DNA of 64,000 nucleotides from Bradyrhizobium sp. 132 (lineage in GTDB: Bacteria; Pseudomonadota; Alphaproteobacteria; Rhizobiales; Xanthobacteraceae). This document shows, piece by piece, positions 7,845 through 15,494 of the stretch. The translations under genes and the position numbers were made by a program. How positions within the stretch are numbered: the stretch's first letter is position 1; every line of letters begins with the position of its first letter. Where the stretch lies: positions 62,001-126,000 of the forward strand of contig NZ_JADPKY010000157.1 of NCBI RefSeq assembly GCF_023074185.1. Reading direction: 5' to 3'. The notes beneath the pieces are model-generated. The model ran no database searches and had not been told where the DNA came from. It was given only the letters and a program-made list of their open reading frames with translations.

Positions 7845-8585
7845 TCATTTTCCCCAGCGGGCCCATTCATCGTAGTACACCATAATTGATCGCGGCGCTG
7901 TGACAGTGCATTCGTGGCTTGTTGTCGGCCTCGACGGATTATCCGGAACGCCAATCCAGCTAAGCATTTTCTTGCGCTCATCCCACAGCAGATCAAATTG
8001 ACCAGAACGACCAGCGACTCCGAACCTAATGAAGCCATCGTCAGCCCCCGTGATGTTGCCCGACATGATCTCGGCCGCGGATTGGGTCTCTAGAACTACT
8101 GTTTTTGTAGAGCGATCCAAAGTGACGAAATATGGACCATATTGGCCTGGGCAGGTGAGCGAAAAGGCATCGACCGGGTCGCGACGTTTCGGATCAAATT
8201 GCTCCGGCTGCCAGAATGCGGAAAGCATTGTTCTGCCGGTAACTTCCGCGCAGGCGTGTCGCAGCAAAGGTCTTCCCAGTTCTTCTGCGGGCATTCCCGG
8301 CCACGTCATCACGTTGCGCTGGCGGTTGAAGGAGAAAAGGATGCGTCCTCCCGTGGCCCTGAGGCTGAAGTCGAGTTGCGCGTCGGTTGCTGCGATGATC
8401 TCGCCCGTCACAATGTTCCCACCGGCGCGCTCAAATACAAAATGGTTTGTCTTGAGGTCGTAGGTTACGAAGTAAGGTTGCTGCTGCTGATAGTATTTGC
8501 CGTCGCACCGAACGGATGTTGGTTCGGCTTCTGCCTGCAGGGCGCAAGCGAAGACCATGAACAGTGATAGTATGAGATGTCGCAT
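7845..8585 (-). CDS. Exported protein of unknown function with an internal duplication
   Basis: A 246-residue protein with a signal peptide of about 20 residues (HLILSLFMVFACALQAEA). The mature part is two repeats of roughly 85 residues. Each starts with a Cys-containing strand (SVRCDGKYYQQQQPYFVTYD and SLTCPGQYGPYFVTLD), runs through a GxI.GAxD segment (TGEIIAATDAQLDF and SGNITGADDGFIRF), then W.G.P (MTWPGMPAEE and LSWIGVPDNPS), and ends in a second Cys. One disulfide per repeat in the periplasm is likely. No known family is recognised. It stands alone and converges with the IclR gene. Confidence 0.65.
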   Translation of the reverse strand: MRHLILSLFMVFACALQAEAEPTSVRCDGKYYQQQQPYFVTYDLKTNHFVFERAGGNIVTGEIIAATDAQLDFSLRATGGRILFSFNRQRNVMTWPGMPAEELGRPLLRHACAEVTGRTMLSAFWQPEQFDPKRRDPVDAFSLTCPGQYGPYFVTLDRSTKTVVLETQSAAEIMSGNITGADDGFIRFGVAGRSGQFDLLWDERKKMLSWIGVPDNPSRPTTSHECTVTAPRSIMVYYDEWARWGK

Positions 8586-8998
8586 CGATCACCAGCCTAG
8601 GTTGCTACCTCCTTATGATGCCTCAGCGTTTATGCTCCGATAACGCGAAGCGCGGCTTTTACACCATTTCGACATTTCGGGTTCGATCAGAATACAGGAA
8701 TGGACCGAGACGAGCGCGACTTCTGGATCTGGCCCATCTGCGACCTCGGAGGCCATCCGCTCTTCGGCCGATGTTGGCGGTAAACCGGACATCAAGCGGC
8801 CAGCCGCTTGGTGAGTGCAGGGCCTAGCGGATGGTCCACTCCCCCGCATGCGAGGAGAAAGGAGCGTCCTGCCGTTGCAGCCACGGGCTCGCATCACACT
8901 CTCGTTGCGAGCCGCCGCGCGCCGTAGTCAATGGGCTGACGCAGTGCGCGGTTTGTGGCACAAGAGCCGCCTCCGCCGACCGACCAACGAGGCCACGC
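8586..8998. other. Gene-poor 5' region of metY with hairpins
   Basis: No convincing coding sequence is seen. Two hairpins can be read: CAAGCGG-CCAG-CCGCTTG at 8793-8810 and GGCTCGCA...TGCGAGCC at 8886-8913, the latter about 85 bases before the metY start. The stretch 8640-8800 resembles degraded dispersed repeat sequence (GTAAACCGGACAT, CGGCCGATG) seen again near 60600 and 62000. I looked for a SAM-II riboswitch, common before met genes in this group, and did not find its conserved pseudoknot. Confidence 0.5.
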
Positions 8999-10294
8999 AT
9001 GCCCGCGCCAAAACCGCCCGCCTTCGAGACCCTGAGCCTGCATGCGGGCCAGCATCCGGATCCCGCGACCGGCGCCCGCGCGGTGCCGATCTACCAGACC
9101 ACGTCCTACGTGTTCCAGGATTCCGATCACGCCGCCGCGCTATTCAATCTCGAACGCGCCGGCCATATCTATACGCGCATCTCCAATCCCACCACCGGCG
9201 TGCTGGAGGAGCGGCTCGCAGCACTGGAGGGCGGCGTCGGCGCGATCTGCACCGCGAGCGGCATGGCGGCGCTGCATCTCGCCATCGCCACGCTGCTCAG
9301 CGCCGGCGACCATATCGTGGCGTCGAGTTCGCTCTATGGCGGCACCATCAATTTGCTGGCGCACACGCTGCCGCGCTTCGGTATCACCACGACTTTTGTG
9401 AAGCCGCGCGATCTCGATGCATTCCGCGTGGCGATCAAGCCGAACACAAAGCTGGTGATCGGCGAGACCATCGGCAATCCCGGGCTTGAGGTGCTGGACA
9501 TTCCGAAGGTCGCGGCGATCGCGCATGACGCGAAGATCCCGCTGCTGATCGACAACACCTTTGCCACGCCCTATCTCAGCCGTCCGATCGAGCTCGGCGC
9601 CGACCTCGTCATGCATTCGGCGACCAAATGGATCGGCGGCCACGGCATCGCCATCGGCGGCGCCATTGTCGACGGCGGCCGGTTTGATTGGCGTTCATCC
9701 GGAAAATTCGGCGTGCTCACCGAACCCTATGGCGGCTATCACGGAATCGTCTTCGACGAACAGTTCGGCACGGCCGCCTTCATCATGCGCGCCCGCACCG
9801 AAGGCCTGCGTGATTTCGGTGCTTGCCTGTCGCCGACCAACGCGTTCCAGCTGTTGCAGGGCGTTGAGACGCTCGGCGTGCGCATGGACCGCCACATCCA
9901 GAACACACATCTCGTGCTGGAAGCACTGAAAGCCAACAAGGCGGTGGATTGGGTGCTGCATCCCTCGCTCGAGGACCACGCGGATTACCAGCTGGCAAAA
10001 CAATTGCTGCCGCGCGGCGCCGGCTCGATCGTCTCCTTCGGCATCAAGGGCGGGCGGTCCGCGGGGCGCAAGTTCATCGAATCGCTGCGCATGATCAGCC
10101 ATCTCGCCAATGTCGGGGACGCCAAGACGCTGGTGATCCACCCCGCCTCGACCACACACCAGCAGATGGACGCGGCGCAGCTCAAGGCGTCCGGCATCGG
10201 CGAGGAATTGGTGCGACTGTCGGTCGGCATCGAGACGGCAAGCGACATCATCGACGATCTTGCGCAGGCGCTGCGCATCTCGCAAAAGGTCTGA
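8999..10294 (+). CDS. metY: O-acetyl/O-succinyl-homoserine sulfhydrylase (MetY-type)
   Basis: A 431-residue PLP-dependent enzyme of the Cys/Met metabolism family. It opens with FETLSLHAGQHPDPATGARA and YQTTSYVFQDSDHAAALF, typical of O-acetylhomoserine aminocarboxypropyltransferase. ISNPTTGVLEERLAALEGG follows, then DNTFATPYLSRPIELGAD, and the PLP lysine in HSATKWIGGHG near residue 208. It makes homocysteine from O-acylhomoserine and sulfide (direct sulfhydrylation). The ATG at 8999 is chosen by alignment of the family N-terminus and a weak ACGAGG upstream; the longer frame from 8831 is not family-like. The next gene starts 4 bases later and is probably co-transcribed. Confidence 0.92.
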   Translation: MPAPKPPAFETLSLHAGQHPDPATGARAVPIYQTTSYVFQDSDHAAALFNLERAGHIYTRISNPTTGVLEERLAALEGGVGAICTASGMAALHLAIATLLSAGDHIVASSSLYGGTINLLAHTLPRFGITTTFVKPRDLDAFRVAIKPNTKLVIGETIGNPGLEVLDIPKVAAIAHDAKIPLLIDNTFATPYLSRPIELGADLVMHSATKWIGGHGIAIGGAIVDGGRFDWRSSGKFGVLTEPYGGYHGIVFDEQFGTAAFIMRARTEGLRDFGACLSPTNAFQLLQGVETLGVRMDRHIQNTHLVLEALKANKAVDWVLHPSLEDHADYQLAKQLLPRGAGSIVSFGIKGGRSAGRKFIESLRMISHLANVGDAKTLVIHPASTTHQQMDAAQLKASGIGEELVRLSVGIETASDIIDDLAQALRISQKV

Positions 10295-10298
10295 CGCC

Positions 10299-11081
10299 AT
10301 GAAGCTTTCCGTCAACGGCGCCGAAATGTTTGTCGCAACCGGCGGCCGCGACTTCGACAAGTCCCTGCCTGCGGTCGTGTTCCTCCATGGCGCCGGCTTC
10401 GATCGTTCGACCTGGGCACTGCACACGCGCTGGTTCGCCCATCACGGTTTTGCCGTGCTGGCGCCTGATATGCCCGGTCACGGCCGCTCGTCCGGGCCTT
10501 CGCTTGGCAGCATCGCCGAGATGGCCGACTGGACGGCCGCGCTGCTCGATGCGGCCGGAGTTACGAAGGCGCATCTGATCGGCCATTCCATGGGATCGCT
10601 GATCTCGCTGGAGACGGCGGCACGGCATCCCGAAAAAGTATCCGCACTGAGCCTGATCGGCACGGCCGCGACCATGACGGTCGGCCCGGATCTGCTGAAG
10701 GCAGCCGAGGCCAACGACCAGGACGCGCTCGACATGGTCTCGATCTGGGGCCTCGGCTTCAGCGCCGAACTCGGCGGCAGCCTCGCACCGGGCCTGTGGA
10801 TGCATGGCGGCGCGCAGGCCGTGTTGAAGCATTGCGAGCCGGGCGTGCTGTTCAGGGATTTGTCGGCCTGCAATGCTTACGCGAATGCGCTTCAAGCCGC
10901 CGCGAGCGTGAAGGTGCCAGTCACACTCATCCTCGGCGAGCGAGACATGATGACACCGGTGAAGGCCGGCAAGGCGCTCGCGGCGGCGATCCCGCATGCG
11001 AAGACCGTCGTGGTACCGGGCGCGGGCCACATGATCATGGCCGAACGCCCGGATGAACTGCTGGCTGCGCTCAGGAACTGA
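10299..11081 (+). CDS. Alpha/beta hydrolase
   Basis: A 260-residue alpha/beta-hydrolase fold protein: oxyanion-hole VVFLHGAGFDRSTW near residue 26, nucleophile elbow LIGHSMGSLISLE (catalytic Ser about 96), acid in LILGERDMMTPV and the catalytic His in VPGAGHMIMAERP near the end. The start is fixed by the 4-base gap after metY. Pairing with metY is seen in several rhizobia, and a homoserine-ester or thioester hydrolase role is possible, but the substrate is not evident from the sequence. Confidence 0.85.
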   Translation: MKLSVNGAEMFVATGGRDFDKSLPAVVFLHGAGFDRSTWALHTRWFAHHGFAVLAPDMPGHGRSSGPSLGSIAEMADWTAALLDAAGVTKAHLIGHSMGSLISLETAARHPEKVSALSLIGTAATMTVGPDLLKAAEANDQDALDMVSIWGLGFSAELGGSLAPGLWMHGGAQAVLKHCEPGVLFRDLSACNAYANALQAAASVKVPVTLILGERDMMTPVKAGKALAAAIPHAKTVVVPGAGHMIMAERPDELLAALRN

Positions 11082-11149
11082 AAGGATCAATCGTCCATCT
11101 TGCGCGTTGCGGTCAGACATCCCTGTGAAATCCAGAGGGAACTGAACCT

Positions 11150-11653
11150 ATGCCAAGACAGGAAGTCATCCGCAAAGCCAGACAAGACAAGCGTGCCGGC
11201 AAATCGGCAAGCACGCAGGCCGGCGAATTCGTCAAGGACGAGATCGACAAGATCCGCAAGGGCAAGCATGGTGCGCGCTCGACGCGGCAGGCTGTCGCCA
11301 TCGGTCTGTCCGAGGCACGCCGCGCCGGCGTCGATCTCCCGCCGCCGCGAAAGGGACGCGTCAAGAAGACGACGCGCCGCAGCGCCAAATATGCCTACGA
11401 GGTCGGCCAGGGCAAGCGCACTCCGAAGCGCCGGCCGCGCGTGTCGCGGGCCGTCGAGGAGGTTTTGAAAAAGGAGCCGCGCTCGACCGCATCGCGCAGT
11501 GCATTGTCGAAGCAGGGCAAGCGCGCCGCGGGCCGGCGAACGGCTGCGTCGCGTTCGGCCGCGGCGCGCAAGGCGAGCCGCACCAAGGGCGCCAACGTCC
11601 GCTCCGCCGCCGCAAAGAAGGCGGCACGCACCAGAGCGCGCCGCCGGAGTTGA
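11150..11653 (+). CDS. DUF6496-type basic, histone-like protein
   Basis: A 167-residue, strongly basic protein. The N-terminal 70 residues (KRAGKSASTQAGEFVKDEID, HGARSTRQAVAIGLSEARRA) match the DUF6496 pattern, and the C-terminal half is a low-complexity Ala/Lys/Arg/Ser tail (ASRSAAARKASRTKG, AAKKAARTRARRRS) like the tails of histone H1-like bacterial proteins. It probably binds DNA or RNA in the nucleoid; the function is unproven. AGGGAACTGAACCT precedes the ATG. It converges with the ssuA-like gene 12 bases away. Confidence 0.75.
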   Translation: MPRQEVIRKARQDKRAGKSASTQAGEFVKDEIDKIRKGKHGARSTRQAVAIGLSEARRAGVDLPPPRKGRVKKTTRRSAKYAYEVGQGKRTPKRRPRVSRAVEEVLKKEPRSTASRSALSKQGKRAAGRRTAASRSAAARKASRTKGANVRSAAAKKAARTRARRRS

Positions 11654-11665
11654 GTCTCGTTTCGC

Positions 11666-12619
11666 TCAGGAACCCGGCGTCCACTTCCAGACGATGTCGG
11701 ACACGTTGACCGGCTTCGGAATCAGGCCAAGCTTTGCAAAACGGTCGGCGACCGCCTGCTGGCTCTTGGTCACCTCGGCGTCGAGCGGCACCACGCGATA
11801 GGTGGAGCGATTGACGAAGCGGCGGACCGCTTCGATGTCGACGCCGGTCGCCTCGGCCTGTGCCTTTGCGACCTCCTCGTGATGCGACTCCGCCCACACG
11901 CCTTCAGACGCAAAGGCCGTATTGAGCTTTGCGACCAACGAGGGATACTTCTCAACGAAATCGGTGTTGGCGATGTAGTAGGCGTTCGGCTTGTGCACAT
12001 CCTTGTCGAAGACGAGAACCCGAGCGTTCTCCTTCAATTCGGCGAGCGCCAGATAAGGATCCCAGATCGACCAGGCATCGACCGAGCCCTTGACGAAGGC
12101 CGCCGTCGCATCGGCCGGCGCGAGCGGCGCCGGGGTGATATCGGACCAGGACAGGCCTCCCTTTTCGAGCGCCACGACCAGGAGATTGTGTGCGCTCGAT
12201 CCTTTGCCGAAGGCGATGCGCTTGCCCTTGAGGTCCGCCAGCGTCTTGATCGGCGAATCCTTCGGCACGATGATCGCCTGATTGTCGCCGTCGGACTTCA
12301 CGGCCGCGACATAGCGGATCCTGGCGCCGCCGGCTTGCGCGAAGATCGGCGGCGTATCGCCGACAAAGCCGAAATCGACGCTCCCGACATTGATGGCCTC
12401 CAGCAGCGGCGGGCCGAACTGGAAGTCGATCCACTTGATCTCGATGCCGAGCGGCTTGAAGGCGCTTTCGAGCGTTTGACGTTGGCGAACCGCAGGGAAG
12501 AAGCCGCCCTTCTGCGTACCGATGCGGATTTCGACCGGCTTGTCCTCAGAGCGTGCCGGTGCGGCCAAGGCGATCGCGAGCAGAAGCGTCGTTGCGAGAA
12601 TGTGTCGTCGATTGATCAT
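11666..12619 (-). CDS. ssuA: Aliphatic sulfonate ABC transporter substrate-binding protein (SsuA-like)
   Basis: A 317-residue periplasmic binding protein with an RR-containing signal (NRRHILATTLLLAIALAAPA). Landmarks of the SsuA/NMT1 family: IRIGTQKGGFFPAVRQRQTL, EIKWIDFQFGPPLLEAINVG, GDTPPIFAQA, YVAAVKSDGDNQAIIVPKDS, GKRIAFGKGSSAHNLLV and VDAWSIWDPYLA. It should bind alkanesulfonates for import under sulfur limitation. No ssuB, ssuC or ssuD is next to it: downstream is a convergent histone-like gene, upstream a small ORF. It therefore looks like an orphan receptor that may share a permease encoded elsewhere. Confidence 0.87.
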   Translation of the reverse strand: MINRRHILATTLLLAIALAAPARSEDKPVEIRIGTQKGGFFPAVRQRQTLESAFKPLGIEIKWIDFQFGPPLLEAINVGSVDFGFVGDTPPIFAQAGGARIRYVAAVKSDGDNQAIIVPKDSPIKTLADLKGKRIAFGKGSSAHNLLVVALEKGGLSWSDITPAPLAPADATAAFVKGSVDAWSIWDPYLALAELKENARVLVFDKDVHKPNAYYIANTDFVEKYPSLVAKLNTAFASEGVWAESHHEEVAKAQAEATGVDIEAVRRFVNRSTYRVVPLDAEVTKSQQAVADRFAKLGLIPKPVNVSDIVWKWTPGS

Positions 12620-12640
12620 GACGTGGCCCTTTCGGTGGGA

Positions 12641-12862
12641 TCAGTTGGCGAAAAATTGGGAATTCGCGCGCCGGCTTCGTTCGGAGAACACCGCACGGGC
12701 AGCACGCTCGGCTTCGCGCGCCGAGCGGAACTGGCGACCTTCGAGACTGTCGAACAGCCGCTCGGAGGAGAAGAAACGGAAGCCGCGCGCGTCTCGCGTG
12801 ACGATGCCGGCGGCGCGGTCGTGGATTTCGATGATGTAGGCGTTGGACTGCTGTTGGGACAT
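12641..12862 (-). CDS. Small protein of unknown function upstream of ssuA
   Basis: A 73-residue protein ending 21 bases before the ssuA start and on the same strand, so probably co-transcribed. It reads AYIIEIHDRAAGIVTRDARG, then FRFFSSERLFDSLEGRQF and REAERAARAVFSERSRR: a short beta-rich start followed by a basic amphipathic helix. The composition and codon pattern look genuinely coding. ATG at 12862 is taken; the same frame stays open upstream to 13054 through a repeat-rich stretch that may itself be translated as a leader. A sulfur-starvation-linked role is inferred only from position. Confidence 0.6.
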   Translation of the reverse strand: MSQQQSNAYIIEIHDRAAGIVTRDARGFRFFSSERLFDSLEGRQFRSAREAERAARAVFSERSRRANSQFFAN

Positions 12863-13260
12863 GACTGCTCGCTCGCCGGGGTCTCGGCGTTCCTGTCTTG
12901 AGATTTGCTGCGTGAAGTGCTGTGAGGCGGCGGTTAGCAACAACAACAGGCGCCGGTGGCCGCCGAGAAACAGCGCCGCGTCATGCATGCATGCATGCAT
13001 GTCGTTGTTGTTGTTGCGCTGGTGATCGGTTCTCATGTGGCGGCTTCGGCTCAAGGAGCAGTTTCGATGCTGCGAATATCGAGGGATTGACGCGTTCGGT
13101 CAATGAAATGGGTATCCATATTTGCCACCGGCGCGCATCGGCACTTCTCCCGGTGCGAGCGCAGGCAAACGAATTTATCTCGCGATGAGTTCAACGCCGG
13201 TGCGCGGCCGGCCATGGTACTGTCCGCTCCATAAGCAACAGCTGACAGGGAGGCCCGATC
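12863..13260. other. Leader region with tandem repeats upstream of the ssuA unit
   Basis: No classical gene. Read on the minus strand the region holds a short frame starting in the tandem repeat (MHACMHDAALFLGG, then HRRLLLLLTAASQHF) that is in phase with the downstream 73-residue protein. A stem can form between CAACAACAACA at about 12938-12948 and TGTTGTTGTTG at about 13005-13016, with the tetranucleotide repeat in the loop. The right end (13060-13260) contains the promoter region of the divergent SDR gene; no clear operator is seen there. Confidence 0.5.
12982..13001. repeat. Perfect (CATG)5 tandem tetranucleotide repeat
   Basis: Five uninterrupted CATG units, immediately followed by a GTT run (13004-13016). 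A change of one unit would shift any reading frame crossing it. Each unit also supplies an ATG on both strands. It lies in the leader of the sulfonate-binding protein unit. Confidence 0.85.
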
Positions 13261-13992
13261 ATGGCGGAGGTTCTGAAGGGACGCACCGCGCTCGTCACCG
13301 GGGGCTCGCGCGGAATCGGCGCTGCGGTCTGCCGTGCGCTGGCCGAGGCCGGCGCGGCCGTGGCGATCAACTGCCGCGAGCGGATCGGGCAGGCCGAGCA
13401 ACTGGCGGATGAGATCGGCAAGCGCGGCGGCCGCGCCATCGCCGTTGCTGCGGACGTATCGCAGCGCGAGGCCGCGACCGCGATGGTCAACCGCGTCACG
13501 AACGAGCTCGGCCCCATCGACATCCTCGTCAACAATGCGGGTATCGCCATCACACGCGGCATCGACGATCTCACCGAGGACGATTTCGACCGGACGATTT
13601 TGGTCAACCTGAAATCCGTCTTCCTGTGCACGCAGGCGGTGCTGCCGACGATGCGCGCGAAGAAATGGGGCCGCATCGTCAACATCTCCTCCGGTGCCGC
13701 GCGCGGCGCCGGCGCGATCGGGCCGCACTACAACGCGTCCAAGGCCGGCCTGGAGGGCCTGACGCGCGGCTATGCGGCGCGGCTGGTGAAGGAAGGCGTC
13801 ACCGTCAACGCAGTGGCGCCGTCGCTGATCGAGACCGACATGATGAGTGGCCAGCCGCAGCTCGTCAGCCGCATCCCGCTCGGCCGCTTCGGCACGGCGG
13901 AGGAGGTCGCGAAGGCCGTGATGCTGCTGGTCGATAACGCTTACATGACCGGGCAGACGGTCGCGCTCAGCGGCGGCATGGCGTTCAATTAG
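13261..13992 (+). CDS. SDR-family NAD(P)-dependent oxidoreductase (FabG-like)
   Basis: A 243-residue classical short-chain dehydrogenase. TGGSRGIGAAVCRALAEAGA near residue 12 is the dinucleotide-binding loop, LVNNAGIAITRG near 88 the structural NNAG, ISSGAARGAG the catalytic Ser, and YNASKAGLEGLTRGYA the Tyr-x-x-x-Lys pair. The C-terminus GQTVALSGGMAFN is that of 3-oxoacyl-ACP reductase-like enzymes. GGGAGGCCCGATC precedes the ATG. Nothing nearby fixes its substrate; a beta-ketoacyl or other secondary-alcohol reductase role is likely. Confidence 0.87.
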   Translation: MAEVLKGRTALVTGGSRGIGAAVCRALAEAGAAVAINCRERIGQAEQLADEIGKRGGRAIAVAADVSQREAATAMVNRVTNELGPIDILVNNAGIAITRGIDDLTEDDFDRTILVNLKSVFLCTQAVLPTMRAKKWGRIVNISSGAARGAGAIGPHYNASKAGLEGLTRGYAARLVKEGVTVNAVAPSLIETDMMSGQPQLVSRIPLGRFGTAEEVAKAVMLLVDNAYMTGQTVALSGGMAFN

Positions 13993-14081
13993 GGGCAGCA
14001 CTCGCAGCGAGCTCCCCCTTCGCTCTCTCCTCCAGGACGGGGCTATCGCATATGAAGAAAAACGTGGCGGGGAGCGCCTGC

Positions 14082-14193
14082 GGCCATCCTTCGAGACGCC
14101 CGCCTCACGGCGGGCCCTCAGGATGAGGTCGCGTTTCGCGGCGAGATGATCCTCATGGTGAGGAGCCCGCCAAAGCGGGCGTCTCGAACCATG
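14082..14193. repeat. Intergenic palindromic repeat, copy 2 (inverted relative to copy 1)
   Basis: GGCCATCCTTCGAGACGCCC at the left and GGGCGTCTCGAACCATGCAG at the right match, on the opposite strand, the element at 1970-2084. The centre TCGCGTTTCGCGGCGAGATG and the inner CTCAGGATGAGG/CTCATGGTGAGG pair are also shared. It again lies between convergent genes (SDR and the PPOX-type flavoprotein). Confidence 0.8.
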
Positions 14194-14263
14194 CAGGCCG
14201 AGCACGTCCCGCGACCTCAGAGCCCCTCTCCCCGCACGAGCAGACGAGGAAGACGAGAGAGCG

Positions 14264-14875
14264 TCACCACATCGTAGCCGCAGCCCGCTCCGGCCAGATG
14301 CGATCATACTCCGCGCCGCCGACCTTGTTCTCGCTCATCTCGGCGAGGATCTGGCCCGGCGTCGGCAGCATTTTGGGGTCGACGCGCTTGTCGGGATTCC
14401 AGAGGTCGGAGCGGACGATGGCGCGGGCGCACTGGAAGTAGATTTCGTCGACCGTCACCACCATGACGCTGCGCGGCGCCTTGCCTTCGACCTTAAACGA
14501 GGCGAGCAATTCGGGATCGATGGAGAGATGCGCCCGCCCATTGGCTCGGACCGCGTTGCCGGAACCGGGGATCAGGAACATCAGCGACACCCGCGGGTCG
14601 CGCACAATGTTGCGCAAGGAATCGACCCGGTTGTTGCCGCGGCGATCCGGCAGCATCAGCGTCTTCGGGTCATGAATGCGGACGAAGCCGGAGAGATCGC
14701 CGCGCGGCGAGCAGTCGATGCCCTCGGGTCCGATGGTGGCAAGCGCGGCGAACGGCGCCTTTTCGATGAAGACCCGATAGAGCGGGGTGACGTGGTCGGC
14801 GACTTTCACGGTCGAGGCATCGTTGGTGACGCCGTAGATGGCCTCCAGCTGCTCGACCGTTTCGATCACCGACAT
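14264..14875 (-). CDS. PPOX-type FMN-dependent flavoprotein (MSMEG_1061-like), last gene of the phn operon
   Basis: A 203-residue pyridoxamine-5'-phosphate-oxidase-like protein. Features: FIEKAPFAALATIGPEGIDC near residue 36, SPRGDLSGFVRIHDPKTLML, LPDRRGNNRVDSLRNIVRDP and the MFLIPGSGNAVRANGRAHLS core of the split barrel, then FQCARAIVRSDLW. These proteins bind FMN or related flavins and carry out reductions of unknown substrates. AGGAG stands 7 bases before the ATG. It begins 25 bases after the phnN stop on the same strand, so it is probably transcribed with the C-P lyase genes, which is not a standard phn gene. Confidence 0.78.
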   Translation of the reverse strand: MSVIETVEQLEAIYGVTNDASTVKVADHVTPLYRVFIEKAPFAALATIGPEGIDCSPRGDLSGFVRIHDPKTLMLPDRRGNNRVDSLRNIVRDPRVSLMFLIPGSGNAVRANGRAHLSIDPELLASFKVEGKAPRSVMVVTVDEIYFQCARAIVRSDLWNPDKRVDPKMLPTPGQILAEMSENKVGGAEYDRIWPERAAATMW

Positions 14876-14900
14876 TCCGTTCTCCTTGTTGCGCCGGCCG

Positions 14901-15494
14901 CTATTCGTGCCAGCCTTCATTCCTGATCACGCGCACGAGATGGCGGCTGTGATATTCGGCGCTGCCCGCGTTGAGGATGGTGACATCGGCATTGCCCGAC
15001 GCGCAGACGCTGCGCGACAGCCTTTCCGCGACGTTGCCATCGCTAATGCGCGCCCGGGCGGCAAGCCGCTGCGCCAGCACATCCGGCGGCGCCGTGATCG
15101 CGACCACGACGACGTTTGCATACGCTTGGCGCAGTGCGCCAATGACGGTGCGTGAAACGTTGATGACGACAGCGCGCCCGGCACGGATATCGTCGTTGAT
15201 CTCAAGCGGCAAAGCGTAGGAATGCCCGTGCGCCTCCCAATGCACGGCAAAATCGCCGTGCTCGCGCGCGCGCCGGAATTCGTCGGCGCTCACCGCGACA
15301 TTGTCCTCGTCAGCGGAGGATTCGCGCGTCACGACACGGCGCGGAAAGACGACGTTGCGATCATCGACACAGGCCGCTTGCGCGAGCCGCAGCAAGGTGT
15401 CCTTGCCGGCGCCGCTGGGGCCGACCACGAGCACGAGCCGCCCGGGTCCAATCCCGCCTGTCGCGTCCTGCACCATGGTCACAGTCTCGCTCAT
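14901..15494 (-). CDS. phnN: Ribose 1,5-bisphosphate phosphokinase PhnN
   Basis: A 197-residue guanylate-kinase-like P-loop protein: LVLVVGPSGAGKDTLLRLAQ near residue 20 is Walker A, VVFPRRVVTRESSADED the substrate-binding segment, and HWEAHGHSYALPLEI and VVINVSRTVIGALRQAY follow. PhnN converts ribose 1,5-bisphosphate, the product of C-P lyase and PhnP, to PRPP. Its start overlaps the phnM stop by 4 bases (ATGA), showing translational coupling. No phnP is in the window. Confidence 0.92.
   Translation of the reverse strand: MSETVTMVQDATGGIGPGRLVLVVGPSGAGKDTLLRLAQAACVDDRNVVFPRRVVTRESSADEDNVAVSADEFRRAREHGDFAVHWEAHGHSYALPLEINDDIRAGRAVVINVSRTVIGALRQAYANVVVVAITAPPDVLAQRLAARARISDGNVAERLSRSVCASGNADVTILNAGSAEYHSRHLVRVIRNEGWHE

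Noticed and set aside
8613..8897. A 94-codon minus-strand gene in the gap before metY
   Set aside because: Composition and partial similarity to other intergenic stretches point to decayed repeat DNA rather than protein.
8700..8998. Possible SAM-II riboswitch before metY
   Set aside because: Such elements are common in this setting, but the expected conserved loop and pseudoknot sequences are not present; only simple hairpins are.
12982..13016. Possible CRISPR or origin-like iteron array from CATG and GTT repeats
   Set aside because: Units are only 3-4 bases with no spacers or longer repeat; it is a simple microsatellite-like stretch.
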